A stretch of DNA of 7,193 bases from assembly GCA_018816605.1 (NCBI GenBank), contig JAHIVS010000633.1, forward strand, positions 1 to 7,193, given 5' to 3'. The DNA is from Pseudomonadota bacterium (GTDB taxonomy: Bacteria; Desulfobacterota; Desulfobacteria; Desulfobacterales; Desulfobacteraceae). The notes under the pieces were generated by a model. It worked only from the letters and a program-made list of their open reading frames with translations, made no database searches and was not told the origin of the DNA. Position numbers and translations under genes: made by a program. Below are positions 6,037 through 7,193 of this stretch, one piece after another. Within the stretch, counting starts at the first letter, position 1. Each line of letters begins with the position of its first letter.

Positions 6037-6225
6037 ATGGGCAAACACAATTGCGGAAACTGCGGTTTCCGGGCGAAATATGACACCCATCCAAAATCAT
6101 TTCTAGGCCGGGTATGGAGGTGGCATGCCGGGTTTTGCCCTGGGTGGAAAAAATACATAACCTCCCTTCCAAAGGAGGAAAGACAGCATCTGGCCCGAAA
6201 ATATAATATGGAAAAATACCGATAA
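6037..6225 (+). CDS. Small Cys/His protein, possible metal-binding, unknown function
   Basis: This 62-residue protein is supported by a strong CGGAGG site (6025-6030) six bases before the ATG and a clean stop. It begins 'MGKHNCGNCGFRAKYD' and continues with 'GRVWRWHAGFCPGWKKY'. The cysteines are C6, C9 and C34; with H30 they form C-x2-C-x20-H-x3-C, which could hold one zinc or an Fe-S cluster. The C-terminal third is helical and basic ('LPKEERQHLARKYNMEKY'). There is no signal peptide or membrane segment, so it is probably cytoplasmic. I have the impression of similar short proteins in sulfate reducers but cannot name a family. It is divergent from the HDOD gene and converges on the YkgJ-like gene. 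Confidence 0.75.
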   Translation: MGKHNCGNCGFRAKYDTHPKSFLGRVWRWHAGFCPGWKKYITSLPKEERQHLARKYNMEKYR

Positions 6226-6238
6226 AAGCACAGGCGCT

Positions 6239-6265
6239 CTTTGGCAAAAGGGTTACCGGCCAAAG
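6239..6265. terminator. Hairpin between convergent genes (weak terminator candidate)
   Basis: CTTTGGC (6239-6245) and GCCAAAG (6259-6265) form a perfect 7-bp stem with a 13-base loop, 13 bases after the small gene's stop and overlapping the 3' end of the YkgJ-like gene. No T-run follows on either strand, so intrinsic termination is uncertain. Confidence 0.3.
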
Positions 6266-6783
6266 GACCCGGCAATGGAAAAAATACGGCCCATTTTGAG
6301 AGCGATTCTTTTCAGGCGCAGATATTGAATCAGCCAGCAGAGCTTATAAAAATTTGTGTTGACACGGTGAATGCATTTTTGGGTTTTTTTATCATTGGCG
6401 CAAAAGGTAATGACGCATATCTGGGCTTTTATCGTGTCCCGGAAGATACAGGGGCCGACATTGTCCTCAAGAAAGGGGCAGGGGGAAGGATACAGAGAGG
6501 AATAGGCTTCCAGACGGTTTCGGATATCCTCTTTGCGCCCGGGGTCCAAGGTGAGGATAAAAATAAAGTCCCACAGGCTGAAAATTGAATCCATATCCAG
6601 GCTTTTGCAGCAAAGTCCCCGGCAGGTTTCAATACAATAGCACATGGCATTGTCGGCAGTATCAAGAAGCGCTTGCTGGGAGTGTTGTATCTTATTGCAT
6701 AAATTTTTCACCCGTTGTTTTTCCGGAGGGGTCAGACGTTGGGATATCTGTATGGCTTTTTCAAATAAATATCTGGTTCCCAT
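6253..6783 (-). CDS. Cysteine-rich protein resembling YkgJ/UPF0153 metal-binding proteins
   Basis: This 176-residue protein has 12 cysteines. The first cluster is 'CYCIETCRGLCCKS' (C48, C50, C54, C58, C59). The second is 'PCPFLEDNVGPCIFRD' (C102, C112), followed by 'ICVITFC' (C123, C128). The order CC, then C-PFL, then C-I-x-R, then C-x4-C recalls the YkgJ/UPF0153 family, thought to bind zinc or an Fe-S cluster, but the spacing between clusters is wider than I would expect. It is probably cytoplasmic with no signal peptide. The ATG at 6783 has AAGGA eight bases upstream. The site sits at the loop of a small ATTCAA/TTGAAT hairpin. It lies downstream of the ABC-F gene on the same strand with a 174-bp gap, so co-transcription is uncertain. 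Confidence 0.75.
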   Translation of the reverse strand: MGTRYLFEKAIQISQRLTPPEKQRVKNLCNKIQHSQQALLDTADNAMCYCIETCRGLCCKSLDMDSIFSLWDFIFILTLDPGRKEDIRNRLEAYSSLYPSPCPFLEDNVGPCIFRDTIKAQICVITFCANDKKTQKCIHRVNTNFYKLCWLIQYLRLKRIALKMGRIFSIAGSFGR

Positions 6784-6784
6784 T

Positions 6785-6800
6785 ATTCAAATCCTTGAAT
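6785..6800 (-). promoter_or_regulatory. Small hairpin around the ribosome site of the YkgJ-like gene
   Basis: ATTCAA and TTGAAT on the minus strand enclose GGAT, so the Shine-Dalgarno core is in or next to the loop of a 6-bp AT-rich stem. The stem is weak and may not matter in the cell. Confidence 0.2.
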
Positions 6801-6832
6801 TTAAATACTGCTGTCAGATAAAAGTTGAATCC

Positions 6833-6875
6833 GGGACCAGGGAAGGAAGTCCAGCTTCAATTCCCCCGGGGTCCC
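6833..6875. terminator. Imperfect hairpin between the ABC-F and YkgJ-like genes
   Basis: GGGACC (6833-6838) pairs with GGTCCC (6870-6875), and inside it GGGAA (6840-6844) pairs with TTCCC (6861-6865), with a small asymmetric bulge. It lies about 80 bases after the ABC-F stop in the minus direction. The following sequence GGATTCAACTTTT is only weakly T-rich, so this is a possible, not a clear, terminator of the ABC-F gene. Confidence 0.3.
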
Positions 6876-6957
6876 TTTGATTTAGTAGGACAGAAGACCT
6901 GGGTTTGTCAAGAAAAGGTGGGGAAAAGTTAAAGCACCTGCCGTTGGTGGCTGTTTC

Positions 6958-7193
6958 CTAAATCCGCCGGTGGTCCCGACCGGTCTTGGACAGGTAGTAC
7001 TCGTAATCGCCTTTGTAGACGATCATTTTTCCCTGGTCGATCTCGAACACCCGATCCACAAGGCAACGGAGGAAGTGCCGGTCATGGCTTACCAGAACAA
7101 TGGTGCCGGCGAATTGTTTTAAGGCCTTCAGCAGGACCTCCCTGGACTGTATATCCAGGTGGTTGGTTGGCTCGTCAAGTATTAAAAAATTTA
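6958..7193 (-). CDS. ABC-F family ATPase, C-terminal fragment (5' end outside window)
   Basis: The last 78 codons are visible; the gene enters from the right edge and ends with TAG at 6958-6960. The segment begins at the Walker B region of the second ATPase domain, 'NFLILDEPTNHLDIQSRE', whose DEPTNHLD is diagnostic of ABC-F proteins. It continues with the H-loop 'IVLVSHDRHFLRCLVDRVF' and the usual 'GKMIVYKGDYEYYL' end. ABC-F proteins are soluble tandem ATPases without membrane domains that act on the ribosome (translation factors or antibiotic-protection proteins). The chain stops about 15 residues after 'YKGDYEYYL', so it lacks the long coiled-coil C-terminal tail of Uup. The exact subfamily cannot be set from this fragment. 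Confidence 0.93.
   Translation of the reverse strand, partial: NFLILDEPTNHLDIQSREVLLKALKQFAGTIVLVSHDRHFLRCLVDRVFEIDQGKMIVYKGDYEYYLSKTGRDHRRI

Noticed and set aside
1..7193. A new defence, mobile or biosynthetic system
   Set aside because: No integrase, transposase, nuclease, toxin-antitoxin pair, CRISPR repeat or multi-gene synthase is visible; the genes look like ordinary chromosomal functions in separate small units.

Overview
The window reads as a stretch of ordinary chromosome from a Gram-negative bacterium. The best guess is an anaerobic, sulfate-reducer-like member of the Desulfobacterota (Desulfobacterales type). That guess rests on moderate GC content, a free-standing IscU/NifU-N-like scaffold, several cysteine-rich proteins, and an M48 peptidase fused to TPR repeats. 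It is an inference from gene style, not an identification. I see no phage, insertion sequence, CRISPR array, rRNA, tRNA or obvious defence system.

Layout from left to right. A membrane-associated M48 zinc peptidase with a TPR tail enters from the left edge on the plus strand and ends at 1237. It converges on a minus-strand pair: an IscU-like Fe-S scaffold (GTG start at 2361), then an unrecognised lipoprotein whose TTG start lies inside the 3' end of the scaffold gene. Next is a 375-bp intergenic stretch (2362-2736). It holds a good minus-strand promoter for the scaffold, an operator-like palindrome in that gene's leader, and a pair of GGGCAAAGCCCA repeats. A 76-residue KH RNA-binding protein (KhpA/YlqC type) follows on the plus strand, away from its usual rpsP-rimM neighbours. 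Positions 2968-3320 hold no gene I can defend, although one open frame there looks partly coding.

A hotdog-fold acyl-CoA thioesterase (minus, 3321-3824) and a phosphopantetheinyl transferase (plus, real start probably 4067) are divergent. An HDOD signalling-type protein (minus, 4847-5890) and a 62-residue Cys/His protein (plus, 6037-6225) are also divergent, sharing 146 bp that contains an 8-bp inverted repeat and a candidate promoter. The small protein converges on a 12-cysteine protein resembling YkgJ/UPF0153 (minus, 6253-6783). The window ends inside the C-terminal part of an ABC-F ATPase (minus, from 6958).

The genes do not form one pathway. Themes shared by several of them are acyl/acyl-carrier metabolism (thioesterase, PPTase), metal or Fe-S chemistry (scaffold, YkgJ-like protein, small Cys/His protein) and translation or RNA (KhpA, ABC-F). 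The least understood parts are the small Cys/His protein, the lipoprotein coupled to the Fe-S scaffold, the repeat and palindrome region near 2400-2580, and the open frame at 3083-3433.
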